A stretch of DNA of 64,000 bases from Lycocorax pyrrhopterus obiensis (taxonomy: Eukaryota > Chordata > Aves > Passeriformes > Paradisaeidae), in the NCBI GenBank assembly GCA_014706295.1, contig JACSVZ010000006.1, positions 30,975,629 through 31,039,628 on the forward strand, given 5' to 3'. Shown in pieces: positions 10,501-23,200 of this stretch. The notes below the pieces were generated by a model. It saw only the letters and a list, made by a program, of their open reading frames with translations. It searched no databases and was not told where the DNA came from. Both the position numbers and the translations under genes were made by a program. Every line of letters starts with the position of its first letter. Positions within the stretch are counted from its first letter, which is position 1.

Positions 10501-13480
10501 AGTTTGAGTGTAGCAGTGCAACTGAGCAAAAGAGTGACTAAAAAGAAAGAATTATTAGATTTTTACATTTTTTTTTAATCAAAAATTTGTATGGTTAAGA
10601 GAGTATGTGTCATACTGGTGGAGGACACCAGTGAGTGGTTAATAGATCCATGGCTGAAACATTATGAGCAGTACAATTAGCAATTTTTTCAGAAGTAGTA
10701 CAATTAAGAGTTTCCTGTTAACCATTTGAGGTTAATGATGAGATTTTAAAATGCCTTCAATTAGTTTTAAATGCACTCTGATTCTTTTGACCATATGAAT
10801 TAGAATTTAACTGTGATGGTAGTTACTTTTCTAAAGGGAAATCTTCTTGGGTTGCAGCTATTAGAAAAGTGATAAACAAGTTAAGGAAGGGCCGTAAAAC
10901 AGTGGAACATCGTATGGTGGAGATTTGCTTACATCAAACTTTTGTCACTTACATCAAAGACAAGAGAAAAGTACAGATAAGGAAAGAATGAGATAGAACA
11001 GTTGCCGTTCCTGGAGTGAATACATTTTCTTGCTGTATACTGCTTGCATTATTCTTCCATGTCTTTATATTTGCCACTTCTTTGTGAGAGTTTTATTAGA
11101 ACTATCTTCTTGTGATATTGCAAACACAGCAAAACACTCCAAAAGATACAAAATCTTACAGAAGATCTTTTTAATATAAGACACCAAAAGGGTTGAGATT
11201 GTTATTTAGATAGCTGGAGAAGAGCTAATACTGCTTTTTCTGCCAAGAGAACCCCTCCAAAGGAATCTGTGCTTCCAAATCTGATACTGATTACTTGGGC
11301 AATTTTGGGGCAAATAGTTTCATCTGGTGGGAAGGTAAAAGTTTCATTTCTTCATTTCTGCCACTTTATTTCCGGGTATTTTTTAAAGTGGTGTAAGGTC
11401 ATCAGTTTAAAAATAAATTTAAAAAAAGAAAAAAAGAAAAAGACAAAATCAGTATTTGAATATATTTTTTAAAAATCTTTTCAATCTGTAATTATAGTCA
11501 AATACTGACTTCTTTTTCAACAGCAAAACTTTAGTTTATGTGTGTTGTGAATACATCCTGCAGTCTTCTGTTTCTTATCTCATAGAATGCATCATAACTA
11601 CTGAAAAAAATTGTAGCCTTACATGTCATAATATTGTAAAGAAGCTGAAATAAATATCATTATGAATGTTTTGGCAAGACTGCACCTCAAGTGCAAATTA
11701 TCTTCTGAGTCCCAGTTGTATTACTGATATAACTGATTCTCAGCAAGACTCTCTAAACAGACTACTCAATTAAAATAGATGAACCTGACGGCTGTCAAGT
11801 TTTCAATATTTTTTAAAAATTTAAAAGAGTCTCTGACAAGCAGGTTAATAGCCTGCATAACCTGTCATTAATATTTCTTGTGGACTTTATTTTCTTTTAT
11901 ATAGCAAAACCTTAGAAAAGATATTATACTAGCTGTTTCCATGCAGTGCCCTTAGAAACATCTTGAGGGTTTTCATTTACTTACTGAGTAGCAAGAATGA
12001 TATAATATTGTAATAAAAAAAAGAACAGAAAACTTCCTCTCAAAACCAAAATGTATCAGGCTGCATATCAGTCTCCAAAGAAATCCTTGTTTGGACTATT
12101 TACAGCTCACAAGACATCAAAGAAAAAAATTATTTAGAGAATATCTTGCATTCCTGTTGGGCCGGACCATTTACTATAGTACTACCAGGAGAAATCTTTC
12201 TTACTGGTTTTGGCCCTAAAAATAAACAGAGATATAACAGGGTGCTAGGAACAATTTCCTCAACATAAATATCATGCAGGCAACGGAATTAATGAAGGCT
12301 GCTGTCCCTATCCCCTTTTATGAGAAGAGTGATCGAAAGTTCAGACTGATTTTGTTGTAGTTTTCTCTTTGTACATTCTCTGGTCTCTAACAAGACAAAA
12401 GTTCATGCTGTTGCTTTTACATCTCAGAATGCACCTGGAAAAGCCACTGTCAAAACCTTTCTCTGAAACATCCTGCCACTCCTGTTCACTTCACTGCAGG
12501 AACCTGACTCCTTTTAATCCCTATTTCCGTGTTCAGGTTTGGCTGATCCATGCCAGTGGGCTCAAAAGCTGTGAGAAAGATTTCATCAAGCTCATTTCCA
12601 TAGACAGCTAGGCTTGGAATGAGTGCATCTTTTCACAAACCATTAGAAATGACAGTAGAAATGATGTGCTTCTGTTGATACGCTTACCATATACAACCAG
12701 ATGGGAATAGGGAAACAGTAAATGAAGAGAAAGCAAATCCCAAACCAAAGTTTGCCTGTGTATTGAGCTGTTTTAAATATGAGGCAAGCTGATGTTAGAG
12801 AAATATTTCTATTTTTGAACCACAGTTCTCTCTTTAACATTGCATATTCAACCATGTTATTCTTCGCAATACTTGCAACCTCATTTCATCAAGGGAGTCT
12901 CAGATTTTGCTATACACAGATAACCTTTGAAAGCATATTTATCTCAGTCAAATGTATTGGTACATGGCTTTGCACAGACACCTAATGAAATGGGCAAACT
13001 GACTTCTGGAAATAAAAGCAGTAAAGACATTTTGCTGTTCATTTATCTTTTTGTGGTCACATAAGATTGAAGAATTGCTTGCTGTAACATTTCTGTGCAA
13101 GCAAAATATATCTGTAACTGACTTTGCACTTATATTTTGCAAGACACATCAATAAGTAAGAAATAGCTTTTGTATAGATTTGGTGTCTGCAGAATCCTCC
13201 ACCCCTGGCAACTGCTTTTAAAAAGTGATAAAGCACAATTCCTGAGTCGCTGTGGTGTAAAGTACTACTGTTAGTTGCTGTAAAAAGCAGTAGATGTAAA
13301 AAGTTTCAAACAGTAATTGAAAGTAATTTTACTCTGTAGTACATATGGGTCTTTACAGATCTTCTTAAATAAATTGGGTGAGTTCATCAGAAGAAGAAAA
13401 CAATATTGCCCAGCAGGGTAATTAGGAGGAGACAGAAGGGGTTCATAAGGTTGCAAAAATGTTATTGTTATCATGTTGCC
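10500..13480. other. AT-rich noncoding DNA, no gene seen
   Basis: No gene or recognisable repeat is visible. An A-rich purine tract lies at about 11418-11445. Open frames such as 12369-12611 (plus) and 12643-12855 (minus) lack domains and splice context. Confidence 0.65.
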
Positions 13481-13487
13481 AAATTTA

Positions 13488-13508
13488 GGGCTGCTCCTAG
13501 AGCAGCCC
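13488..13508. repeat. Perfect 9-bp inverted repeat with 3-base loop
   Basis: GGGCTGCTC, loop CTA, GAGCAGCCC. It is GC-rich compared with its surroundings and would form a stable small hairpin. The function is unknown. Confidence 0.85.
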
Positions 13509-13899
13509 AGGTGGTTTTTTCACTTGCTTTCAGTTACACTAAAGGGCTTAGAAACAGAGAAGTCTAAGCTATGCTGGATTGTCCCATACCCAGAAACAGG
13601 AAAGAATGGGACAAAAAGATCATCACATAAAGGTTCTCCCCAAAAGTTTGTTTATTTTGAAACGTTTTTTAGTGTATTTCCAATCAGATCTTTTTCAGTG
13701 TGAGTGCAAAAGGACCACAGTATGTGGGAGAATCTGCCTCATAGTAGTTGTTCCAGTGCACTTAATATGATACTTCAGAAAAATGGCAAAATTTATAGCA
13801 GCGCTTGATAATGATGTCATTTATCTGCCTGCAAACACTATTTGGTTTGCATGATGTAAGCACAGCATGTGGCAAATTGTAATAGAAAGGCTAAGATGG

Positions 13900-14350
13900 T
13901 GTGACTGGAGAAAGAAAGAGAAGGTTTGAGTGTGGGAAGCCACAGAAGGGACAGCAGTCCCAGCACTGCCTGTGTCACTGGCAACCGCATTAGCACCCAG
14001 ATCCCACCCCAACTACCTGCATTTTCACAGGACAGGTAACACTGGACACAAAGGGCAGTGAGCAAACCCTGCCCAGTCAAGGCTGGGACACAGTGGAGAC
14101 ACAGGTCACACAAGAGGGTCCAAAAGCATACCTAAAACATGCATAAGGTCGCCAGCCTAAGAATAGCATGACAGGGTGAGAAGGACTTGTCAACTAGTTA
14201 CTCTCATTCTCCAGGGCACTGCAATGGACCTCACAGCTGGACACAAGTGTTGTAGAGCCCTAATTGCAGAACCCTATGGCAGGCTGGACACTTGAACACC
14301 CACCCTGCCTGGTGTGTGACAGGTGGACAGACATTCGAACACCACTCTTT
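13900..14350. other. GC-richer island of unknown origin
   Basis: This segment is visibly richer in G and C than its neighbours and repeats short GGACA motifs. One pair, TGGACACTTGAACACC near 14284 and TGGACAGACATTCGAACACC near 14324, looks like a diverged tandem unit. Overlapping minus-strand frames are open but unrecognisable. It could be a decayed transposable element, since most other GC-rich patches here are LTR-derived, but I cannot assign a family. Confidence 0.4.
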
Positions 14351-17300
14351 TCTGGTGCTTGTGACAGTGAGACTGTGAGAGAGCAATGAGCAAAATCTTT
14401 TTTATTGAGGTTTTTGTTTCGAAAAAAAGTGTCTTCCCCTTCCATAAGCTCCCAAGTTGGTATTGGCTGCATTGTTGATCAAACATTGGAGCAGCACATG
14501 CCACAAGCACACTTTCTTTACTTTTTATGAGATTATATGTAACTATGACCAGAAACTAATTATGGAAACAATTACAGTCATGTTGCAGTTCGTGCAGTCT
14601 GGACCAAAGGCATTAGAAGTAATGTTGTGATCGCTATGTCTGTGATCATAATGGGATAAGGTTTAACTGGAAACATGTCCTGTTTAGTGGGAAAAAACAC
14701 ATGAGAATTTTTTTTTAAATTTGTAACACTTTCTCCCAACTTGTGTATATACCAGTTTTATTTTAAGGAGGTTATATGAGACTTACTGAATTAAATTATT
14801 TTCATAAATAATTTAGTTTATATCAACTTCTTTTATATTGATTTTTTGCATTGTTTTCTACCAATATACAAAACCAATGGCATATCTGAATTCTTTGCAG
14901 TAAAATTTAATATTTATCTAGATTTATTAGGCATTGAATTTTTCCACATTCAAGTTAGGCTAAACTTATCAATCACCTACAAAGTACTTTTTTATTTTTG
15001 AAAACAAACAAACAGTCTATTGTTCGTTATTTATAATTAATTTAAGCCATCATGAATGGGCATTTTCTAAGCATTCTGGAAATTATCCCTCCAACTGATT
15101 GTAAACCTCCATCCCTCAGTTAAAAAACGTGATTGTTATCTTTTGGCTTTGAATGAAACATTCAGGAAGTGTTTATTGTTCATGTTAATCCATGCTGTAG
15201 CTGACTTTGCTGTTTCTGTCATCAAACCCAGTTAACAAATAATGCCATTGTCTGAAAAAAATAAAGAAAAGATAAAACATCTCTTGTTATCTCATGTCGC
15301 TCTGTAATAAACGGCAATAAAATCATTATGCCATGCAAAGCTATGAATCAGTCTAACAAGCAAGTTTTGTTGAAACTGCTGATTATGTTTGTTGTAAGGG
15401 CACTGGTCATCTGTTTTCTCTTGTAAACAAGTGTATAACTCCTGCTACTGTGCCTGGAGACTTCCATGTTTTCACATTTTTTTCCTGTCCTTTTTTGAAA
15501 TAAAAAAGAGAGGAGTTTTAGTTTTGATATATGCAAAACAGAAATTTCTTTATCATTATTTTTTACAAAGTGGTGAGATTCAGAATGATCGATAGTATGG
15601 CATCGACTTTCAGTACTTTGGGATACAAAATTGGTGTGGGGGAGAATGCAAAGATGTGACAGCATGAAAGAGAAAATTTAGAGGTTCAGATTTTTCTATA
15701 AGCCCTCTGAGCATTCTGATTTTCTCTGCTCAGATAGAACTGCAGTAAAGCCTACTGTGAAATGCTTTTGTCCTGTTTTCCTTACTGTGTCCTTTCCCTC
15801 TGTTTCCTTTCCTGTGCAGAGAACATATGGTCTTCTTCCTGTGGTTCCTTGGCAGTACACCACGTAGGATTGCAAGATACGACACACTGTGTTTGATTTT
15901 GTTGGGTCAAATTCCACACCCAGATTCTACATTCCACTCTCTAATTTTTGCAGAGGCTTTTCCAGATGCCTGCAGAGTTTTTGTGCACACAAAGCAATAT
16001 CCCAAGCACGCTGCTGGTCTACATAGGAGCAAAGTGACTCCACACACAATGTATCTACCACTCACTGCTGAGTATTTGTCAAAGTATATGCCCATGATTC
16101 CTCTCTCCATTTCAATGCTAAGAATTTGGCAGTAAATATAAATGTATTTTACACACAAATTTATAATTTTGCGTGTAAAAATGTATTTGTGACTATTTTC
16201 TTAGTTTTGCTGAAACAGGAGTGGCTCTCAATATCCTTTCACACTGAAAGTCGGGAAGATATGCAGCTCTTCCTTTCCTTGGAACGTTTCAAACTGTGAG
16301 TGCTCAGGTGGTGGCAAGTAAAGAGAAGGACAAGGAGGGCAGCAGATTGCTTCCTGAAAGCTGTGTGGAGAAGTCAGTGTACAGACTCTGAGTGTGTGCT
16401 CCTTCCCAGTGATGTTAACAGACTGTTCATGCTCTCGTTGGCCATCACAAATAGGGGAAGTGCATGAGCTCTACCTGTGCAATGACGGTTCCAACCTTCT
16501 GCTGACATACTGTGGTAACTTGTGGGATTTATATTGTAATTCCGAGTCCTAGAACCGCTGCCAAGTTTCCAGGTCATCCTTGCAAGACAGGAGTCCCTAA
16601 TTAATAGCAGTGCAAGCTACTGGCTCTCCCAAGTTTATTCTATATCCTGTGAAGTTATCTCTTTATACAATGGATTTTCAAGATAAAAAACATTGACTAG
16701 TACTCATGCCTGCAAAGTATTTTAAATCCGGACTACAGCGATACATGAATAATAATTGAATTTTGTTCTTCTTAGTGCTTACAAAATGTACAAAAGGGTT
16801 GCACATAGGGAAATTAGGGAGAATAAAAAGGGGATGGGAGCCTTTGAAAATTATAACAAGGGAGCACTTTAGCATAATATAATGTAATTCCAGAGTTGAT
16901 GCTTAACAAATGCTGGATTTTATGGGATTCATAGCAGAAGTAATTCTTAAAGACAGATTTGAAGACAGGTGAGCAAACATAATGATTTAAAAACTCTGAT
17001 GCAAACCCAGGCTTTAGAAAAATGCATGTGGGAGAAATAAGTATGTAGAAAACCATGGTTATTACAGCTGAAATTCTTAGAGTACTCTTAGCACCTTTGT
17101 GTGAAGGGTAACAGCTTAGTCACAGTGTAAGAGGAGCATATTGCTATCTTATAGAAACAGTCCAAATCAAAGTATTTTGTTATTGGTTTATAAATCTACT
17201 CCAGTCAATAAAATCAGATTTGACATGTTTTCCTTCCTGAAAACACGGCACTACAAAAAGAAAGGCCAGTTTTGACACTCCTGTGTACGCATCAGGGAGG

Positions 17301-18000
17301 TTATTAAAGGAAGCATTGACGTCATTCTGATGAGGCAAAAATTTTAAGATACTCAAAAGTACTGAGATTTTCATGAATCAAAACAGATAATCTCTGAGTT
17401 TGGAGTATGATTTTTGTTTTCCTTGATTAACTGGTTTTGCTGACTTTAAAAATTGAATTAAAATTACAGAAAATTTATGTTAGTGTATGCATATATTTAT
17501 ATATATTTTATTCCTTCTCAGATACAGGAGGAATTTTGCTAGTATTTGCACCTCTAACTACACAGAACGACATAGTGCTGGCTAGAAGTACATGATCCAG
17601 TTCTGGCTATGTTAACCTGTACATCTGTGATATAACAGCCATGTTTGCAGAAGCTAAAAGGAACTGCTACTCAGCAAGGCTGATGAGGGTGATCCACCTG
17701 CCCTATTACCATGACTGTAATATTTTTTGGTGGTAGAGGTAGCTTGTACAGGTAATGCTATACATCACTGCACTGGGTCATGCAGACATAGCTCTTGAAA
17801 GTGCTACAGCCTTGATGACACAGAATATTTGCAGAGGGAAAAAGTCTGAATGACATGCTATCTGGTTTCCTTTCATAGCCCCAGGAAGCAGCAGAATGAT
17901 TTTTTTTTTTTTACCTGCTTCCCCTTACTGGTTCATTTTTATTCACTTAAATTTTTACTGTCTTGGCCAGGCACAATAGGTGTAATGGTGCTGCAAAATG
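14350..18000. other. AT-rich noncoding DNA, no gene seen
   Basis: No supported gene or interspersed repeat is visible, apart from the small inverted repeat at 16147-16180. The frame at 15827-16135 (102 codons) has no recognisable domain and overlaps opposite-strand frames at both ends. Confidence 0.6.
16147..16180. repeat. 13-bp inverted repeat with one mismatch
   Basis: TTTTACACACAAA at 16147-16159 faces TTTGCGTGTAAAA at 16168-16180 across an 8-base loop. The arms would pair with a single mismatch. No polymerase or processing signal around it suggests an RNA gene. Confidence 0.7.
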
Positions 18001-18290
18001 GAGTAGTGCAGGCTGACTGCTTAAGAATCTGCAGGAGCTTGAGCACAGTCCTGCAAGGACCAGCTGAGTGATGGCACTGGAGGGCTCACTTGTCAGCACA
18101 TTGCCTGACGTGGCTGCAGAGCCAACTGCAGTTGCTCAGAAAAGAGCTGCACTGAGAAGTGCGGGCTTGTTGTCCTGGGCTGGCAGAGCCCTGCCCAGAG
18201 CCTTTGTGTTGTGCTCTGCCAGCTGATCCAGGCATCCTCTGTGTACCTCATGCAACAATACAGCTCTGAACGCAGTGCCACTACTTAGAT
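18000..18290. other. GC-richer island of unknown origin
   Basis: A block with many CTGCAG/GCTGCA and GAGC-type motifs stands out from the AT-rich flanks. A 62-codon minus-strand frame is open across part of it but has no recognisable features. The likeliest explanation is an old, unclassified transposable element or a gene-free GC fluctuation. Confidence 0.35.
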
Positions 18291-19189
18291 AATAATAAAT
18301 GTAGTTATTATTCTTTCCCGTTATGACTATGTTTCACTTATTTTGCTCTCTTTGATGGGAAAGAAAGCAGGTGTGCTTGGAAGATTCCATAAACTTGACA
18401 AGGCAGTTAAAAAGAGGAAAGCACAAACAAAATAGAAGACCAGATGAAAGAATGCACAGTGGGGAGTTAGGATTTTCAGTGCTTAACATCTAGTTTCAGA
18501 TCAGGCTACTGCTTGTCACCATGTTCCTTCCTGCACTATTAAACACTCAAGAGTAACATCACATTTTCAGTCTATTCCACAGAGGTCTGAGTTGTGCAGC
18601 ATTTGAAATCAAGTGGTCAAACACAGTGCCTTGCTGTAGAAAACATCCCAGAGCTCCAGTCATTTGTTCTACTAAGGAAGTTTCAAATGAAATACATTTG
18701 AACAAAATCTGCCTCAACTTTGTGAGATGTCAGCATATAGAGAAGCTGACAGTTATAGGTTTATCATCTGGGGAGCACTCACTAATAACTTTCCCTTACT
18801 TTGATGCCATGGAGATGGTCCATTTCACAAAATGAATTGTGGTTACTTGAATTATTTAGACCAAATACAACTAATTATTATTAGCTGAGTTGCTGTAAAG
18901 GTGGACTTGCTTTTGCAGATTAACTGAGTCAACCAGGTTCTATGCTGGTATAGCATCCACCACGCAGAGGGTGACTGTGGAGTAAGGCAAAACACATGCT
19001 GGTTTCACAAGGAAAACCACTATAGTACCAAACTAGAATATTTTATTCATCTTCAATAATCCTCTGTATCAGGAAATGTGAATGTATGTGAATGGTTTCT
19101 CTTGACTTTCTGGCTGCCCCTGAAATTCACAGCAAGACCAGAAAAGGAAGATAAAGAACTTGACAGACTATGTGCACTTCAGTGTCTGT

Positions 19190-19560
19190 CTGGTAAAGCC
19201 CGTATGTTGCAACTGTCAGGTAGCTGACCAGGATGGCATATCTGGCTTTTGTGGTCCTGATTGCCCTGACCCACCCAGACCATTCTGCAACTTCCTCGAG
19301 GGTCTTTTCTAGAGCTAGAATGACATGAGGATGAGGAAGGGGGAGGATTATGGTGGCTCCTCGGGCCAGGTGGAAGGGGCTGAAAAGCACACTACATCTA
19401 GATGATTTAGGCCTAGGGTGTGTTGGTATGAAGGCACAAGTGCAGATAGGTGGAAATGTACAGTGTGCTGACACAGAAAGATGTGGTATGCCAGACATAG
19501 GAGAAAAAAAATCTCCCAAGAAAGTTAGCAGGATGTCAGGTTCCAGGAACTACATGTTTC
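19190..19560. other. GC-richer segment with a 130-codon minus-strand frame
   Basis: A minus-strand frame at 19127-19519 stays open for 130 codons, among the longest in the window. Its translation is rich in Pro, Ser and Cys, has no domain or membrane pattern I recognise, and is overlapped by a plus-strand frame at 19350-19583. I treat it as noncoding; the openness follows from higher GC and few TA-type stops. Confidence 0.35.
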
Positions 19561-20006
19561 TTGATACAGAATTTCTAAAATGATCAACACATCGTACCCA
19601 CTTATATCCTTCGGATTCACTTTCAGATGACATGGTTTTATCAGTGTCTGTGCTTGTCTGTCCTTGGTACTAGTCTCAAACAGGCTGTGGCACTGACTGT
19701 CCAGGCTTACTGGAGGTTGCGTCTTTCAACTTCTTGCTATCAAGCCATGCTTGCAGCAGGAACAAGGCAATTGGCAACTCCCTGGAAGTTACCATAAATT
19801 GTTTCTCACTAGTCAAAACACTAGATGTGATGTACATCAAATATTTGTCCCACGTGATCTCTAAGTTATTTTTTCTTGTCTTCTTCTTATTTTTTCATCT
19901 TGGTCTTTAGTCCCCGATCTCTCCTGCGATTCTCCTCAGTGAGTATTTTATTAGCTTTCCAACACAGGAAAGCAGAGACAAATACACATTTAATTATGTG
20001 ACTGCA

Positions 20007-20288
20007 TGCTGGTTTTGGCTGGCGTAGAGTTAATTTTCTTTAGTGAAAATTAGCTGATATGGGCCTGTGTTTTGGATTTGTGCTGGAAACAGTGGTAAGA
20101 ATGCAGGGATGTTTTCGTTACTGCTAAGTAGTGCTTGCGCAGAGTCAGCTTCTCCCACCACCCTGTCAGGGAGGAGACTGGCCATCCACAAGAAGTTGGG
20201 AGGGGATACAGCTGGGACAGCTGACCTCGACTGACCACAGGGGTATTCCACGCCATATGGCCACGCTCAGCATATAAAGCTGGGGGAA
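20007..20288 (+). mobile_element. Avian ERVL-type LTR, 5' (U3) fragment
   Basis: This matches, from memory and over most of its length, the start of an abundant bird ERVL LTR. It begins near TGGTTTTGGCTGGCGTAGAG, continues with TTAATTTTC, then TGTTTTGGATTTGTGCTGGA, GGGATGTTTTCGTTACTGCT, CCATATGG and CATATAAAGCTGGGGGAA. The TATA box is at 20273-20278. The sequence stops resembling the LTR just after GGGGGAA, so only the U3/promoter part remains and the R/U5 end is missing. There is no retroviral coding sequence nearby. The fragment is one of the strongest signs that this is a bird genome. Any promoter activity today is unproven. Confidence 0.8.
20273..20278 (+). promoter_or_regulatory. TATA box of the ERVL LTR fragment
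   Basis: TATAAA within CATATAAAGCTGGGGG sits at the expected place in this LTR family. It is the core promoter element of the ancestral virus. The region downstream of the expected start site is no longer LTR sequence. Confidence 0.6.
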
Positions 20289-23200
20289 ATTTCCTTTTAT
20301 ATCTATTCTAAGTTATTGAAAATATAGTCTTGGAGTAAAATGCCAAATAGGCTCTACAATTGCTAATGAATAACTAGTGATTGTACATACGTGCTTTAAT
20401 TTGACTAGAGTGGAGGTTTCTCATTTTCAATTATTGCAGTGTGTCTATTCCGCTTAAAAGATTATTTTAAAAAGCAAAGTGTAATGATGCAAAAAAAAAA
20501 ATTGTCTTGACTTGATGTATTAAGAAAAGGTTGCATATTAACCAAATGTGTCTCTGTGTGAAACAGGTTTTTCTTGTAGAAAAAAATCTGGTTTTTTTTA
20601 AAATGCTTTTTGACAGAAGCATACCTAACAAAACCCCCCAAAAAATCAATTTGAAAACTGAATTATTAATGGATGTCTTTTACAGCCATTTATTTTATAT
20701 AAAGGTAATTTATCTTTACATTTACTATCACCTTATTCAACAATTCAAAAAACCTATCTATAAATTCATAGCTTCAACCAGCCTGTTCTGTGTGGCTTGT
20801 GTACAGAAGCACTTGTTCCATAGCAGCCTGCAGCTCTGAAAACAAGTGCTGTATAACCAGACTGTATTTGAAGGGAGCTGGTTGCTGTGTTGCACTAGAT
20901 ATATGGGTGAGTAAGAGATAAATATCCCAAGTGGGATGGCAGTAGAGGCATTTTTTAAACTTCCACCTTATCTGCAGTGCCCTTCCATGGGTAAACAAGT
21001 GTCTATCTATAAAAGCTCAGCTCTCTTTATTTGCTTTGTACAGCATAAGCCCATCCTAGATAGATGCAAAACAAAGTAATGTGATTTGACAAATACAAAT
21101 TCATACATCCTGGTCCTGGCTCTCGTACTGTTCAAATCACCAGTATTTTGAAGTGCAAATGCATTAGGCTACAATGTGTGTAATTTTCTTAATGCTACAT
21201 TTTGAAGGTTATAACAATAAATGTCTATTTTATGTAAGGGTGGAATAGAAATAAGCTCAATTTCTTTATGAAAATGCAATCTCTGTCACACCCTGAGCAA
21301 AGATCCAACTCCTTAGCAGGAGTTTAACGCTATGTCTCCAGTTACGTAAAATTACTTTCAAAGATAATACTAAATACAACTAGTTGTTTTTAGACTCATC
21401 ATTGAGCAGTATTTAATAATGCTGAAAAGATTTAGTAATAACAGTAGATGAATTTTTCTTTCTGGATGAAGGTCAGGATAACTCTAATAGTATTTATGTA
21501 GAACTTATAATTTTATTTATATTAATAGATCAACAATCATGTATAAATATATAATATAAATATGTCAATATAAAGTCCAAAGAACTTTCAGTGTAAGATG
21601 TATCTAATTATTCTTTTTAACAGAAAGAGGAAACAATAAAACACATTTGATAAATGCATGTGGCTTTTTCTTCCATAATAGAACTGGTCAAATTCTTTCA
21701 GTTTTGTACCTGCTTATATTGGCATCTTCTGAGTCATAAACAATGCACACGAGTTTGACAGTGTTAAGGTTCAGTGGCAGAGCCCATCACCTATGCTGCT
21801 GACTAACAATGACTTACTGTTTCTTTGTATTATCCACCACTGCATTCATCTGCTTAGCTTACATTTGCTATGCAAATTCATGTTCAGTGTGTTTCTGACA
21901 CAATTCACATTGGTATTGAGGAACATCTCAGAGTTTCAATGCCTGACAGAAGTATGCAGCATAGTCGCAGAGTCCAAGCAGCCTATCACTTAGACAATGT
22001 TATTTACATATCCCATTCTGAGGGAAAAGCTCTTTATTTTCAGTCTTGCTGAAGGTAAAGAGGAGCTAGTAACCACTAGTTGTGGTAGAAAACATAAAAT
22101 GCAATCAAACACCAGAATACCATAGTGCTAGGCATTATATAGGTATATAAATACTGCCCCAGACATGAGGACTTTATAACTAAGTACAGCACCTAATAAG
22201 AACAATCTTGTTTTAAAAATCTTTATGAGACAGAATTTAATTTTCCATATTTTCTATAACTTTTTTCATCCTCTCCTTTTTCGTGTCAGTTTAGTGATCA
22301 GAATGTGCTATAAGTACATAGACACCATGGAAGAAACTGGTTTATTCTTTCAATTATCAAGCTATTTTATGTTTGTAACATAAAAAGACATGAATTAAAA
22401 ATGTCAATGCTGAGAAACCTCACAAAAACCCCACCACCATGGTTGTATTTCTATATCTGTACTTTGATAGCTTTTTTAGCTACTTGAGTTCATATGGAGA
22501 AAGGAAATAATGTATGGTGACTTCAATGTGTACACTGACCAGAACTGGCTAGCTCAGTTCCCTCTACACAAAGGAGAGGAAGTTAAAACTTAGGAATGGA
22601 TTCCCTAAAAGCCAAGGCAGCAGTTTCATGACACCAAAGAATAGTGCATAGGGGATGCCTGAGAGAAGGCATCCCTGAAACTCACTTCTCACTGGTCTTT
22701 GACTCTTCTCTGTAGAATTATTGGATAGTGGCTTATCCCAACATGAACAGCTTGTTTTTTCAGAGGCAAAAACTGCCTTTTAAGAATCCTCCTTGCATTC
22801 AGGATGCCATGTTTTTGCCTTAAAATGTGCTGATTTGGTGCTGTTCAGTATTTAAATATGTTGATGTGACACAGTGCTCCTCTATAAAGAGTGCTATAGG
22901 TAAGATCGAAGATAGATTTACATGATATTCTGAATTTCTTGCTAAAGTACCCTGGTATTTGTATTATTTTATTCTGCTAAAACTTAATTGGAGAGGGAGG
23001 GTTTTATTATTTGTTAAAGGAAAATATTTGATGTTAAGATCCAAAAAGATGGGTTGCTGACTTCAGCAGTTTCCTCAGTAAGATAATTAAGCCCATTTCT
23101 CTGGCTTCCCAAGCTATGAAAAGAGAAAGGCAATTCCTGCAGCATTGTTTTCTATGCAGTTTTGAAGAGCAAGAAGAAAATAAATCAGAAAATATTTGTT

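Noticed and set aside
15827..16135. 102-codon plus-strand frame considered as an exon
   Set aside because: No acceptable donor or acceptor borders and no recognisable peptide.
19127..19519. 130-codon minus-strand frame
   Set aside because: Its composition follows the GC-richer patch, it overlaps a plus-strand frame, and no domain or splice context is visible.
23061..23125. CAGTTTCCTCAGTAAGATAA resembling a MIR core
   Set aside because: Only about 20 bases resemble the core and nothing collinear flanks it.
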